Assembly: GCA_023390705.1 (NCBI GenBank)
Contig: JAEWCI010000196.1
Location: 1 to 7,726, forward strand
Length of the DNA stretch: 7,726 nt
Direction of reading: 5' to 3'
DNA from: Pseudomonadota bacterium
GTDB taxonomy: Bacteria; Pseudomonadota; Alphaproteobacteria; Acetobacterales; Acetobacteraceae
A program made the position numbers and the translations under genes. How positions within the stretch are numbered: the stretch's first letter is position 1; the number at the start of each line of letters is the position of its first letter. This document shows positions 7,563-7,726 of this stretch, in pieces. The notes below the pieces were generated by a model. It made no database searches and was not told the origin of the DNA. It saw nothing but the letters and a program-made list of their open reading frames with translations.

Positions 7563-7726
7563 TCAGGGACCGGCGGCGTCGGGCGTCGGTCCTGTCAGCA
7601 CCCTGGCGATCCGCTCCAGCGCCCAGTCCACCTCCTCGCGGGTGATGACCAGGGGCGGCGAGATGCGGATGGTGTGGCCGTGCGTGTCCTTGCAGAGCAG
7701 GCCGGCGCGGCGGAGCGCCTCGCACC
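7563..7726 (-). CDS. rocD: Ornithine aminotransferase, C-terminal end (partial)
   Basis: Only the last 53 codons are inside the window; the gene continues past the right edge. The residues begin [20 protein letters not shown] and continue [23 protein letters not shown] before a short GPTPDAAGP tail and TGA at 7563-7565. The 'GLL-x-K-x-T-H-x-x-x-I-R-x-x-PPLVI' pattern is the C-terminal small-domain signature of class III PLP aminotransferases, and this version is closest to ornithine--oxo-acid aminotransferase (ornithine + 2-oxoglutarate to glutamate semialdehyde + glutamate; arginine/ornithine catabolism). The PLP lysine lies outside the window, so a related class III enzyme is not fully excluded. 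It converges on the oxidoreductase with an 18-base gap and no clear terminator between them. Confidence 0.82.
   Translation of the reverse strand, partial: CEALRRAGLLCKDTHGHTIRISPPLVITREEVDWALERIARVLTGPTPDAAGP

Noticed and set aside
7372..7725. 117-codon minus-strand frame under the oxidoreductase end
   Set aside because: It is a shadow frame; the adjacent frame ending at 7563 gives a clear aminotransferase C-terminus instead.

Overview
The window is GC-rich with rare A/T-ending codons. Gene content (chemoreceptor, c-di-GMP enzyme, luciferase-like oxidoreductase, ornithine aminotransferase) suggests a free-living alphaproteobacterium, possibly Acetobacteraceae/Roseomonas-like. That placement rests on composition and general protein style, not on a marker gene.

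Layout from left to right. (1) Minus strand, 2099 to 102: a 665-residue single-pass membrane protein with an unassigned cytoplasmic N-terminal domain, one membrane helix, a very long Pro/Ala/Gly/Glu-rich linker and a C-terminal Sel1/TPR-like helical domain. (2) A 329-base gap with hairpins, then a short plus-strand gene for a 73-residue hypothetical protein (2429-2650). (3) Two minus-strand genes in tandem: a methyl-accepting chemotaxis protein with a NIT-like sensory domain (start 6297, stop 4168), followed 162 bases later by a globin-coupled diguanylate cyclase (start 4005, stop 2788). (4) A 218-base divergent intergenic region rich in inverted repeats. (5) Plus strand, 6516-7544: an LLM-class flavin-dependent oxidoreductase. 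(6) Convergent with it, the last 53 codons of a class III aminotransferase that reads as ornithine aminotransferase (RocD), cut by the window end.

Functional reading: the most coherent unit is the chemoreceptor plus the heme-globin GGDEF protein. The first would feed a periplasmic signal (NIT domains are linked to nitrate/nitrite) to CheA/CheW. The second would make c-di-GMP in response to a gas such as O2 or NO. Together they would link respiratory or nitrogen-oxide conditions to swimming and surface attachment. This pairing is inferred from adjacency and domain content. The other genes look like unrelated metabolic or envelope neighbours. I see no mobile element, CRISPR array, tRNA or rRNA. 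No clearly undescribed system is evident; the large membrane protein and the small orphan protein are the least explained genes.
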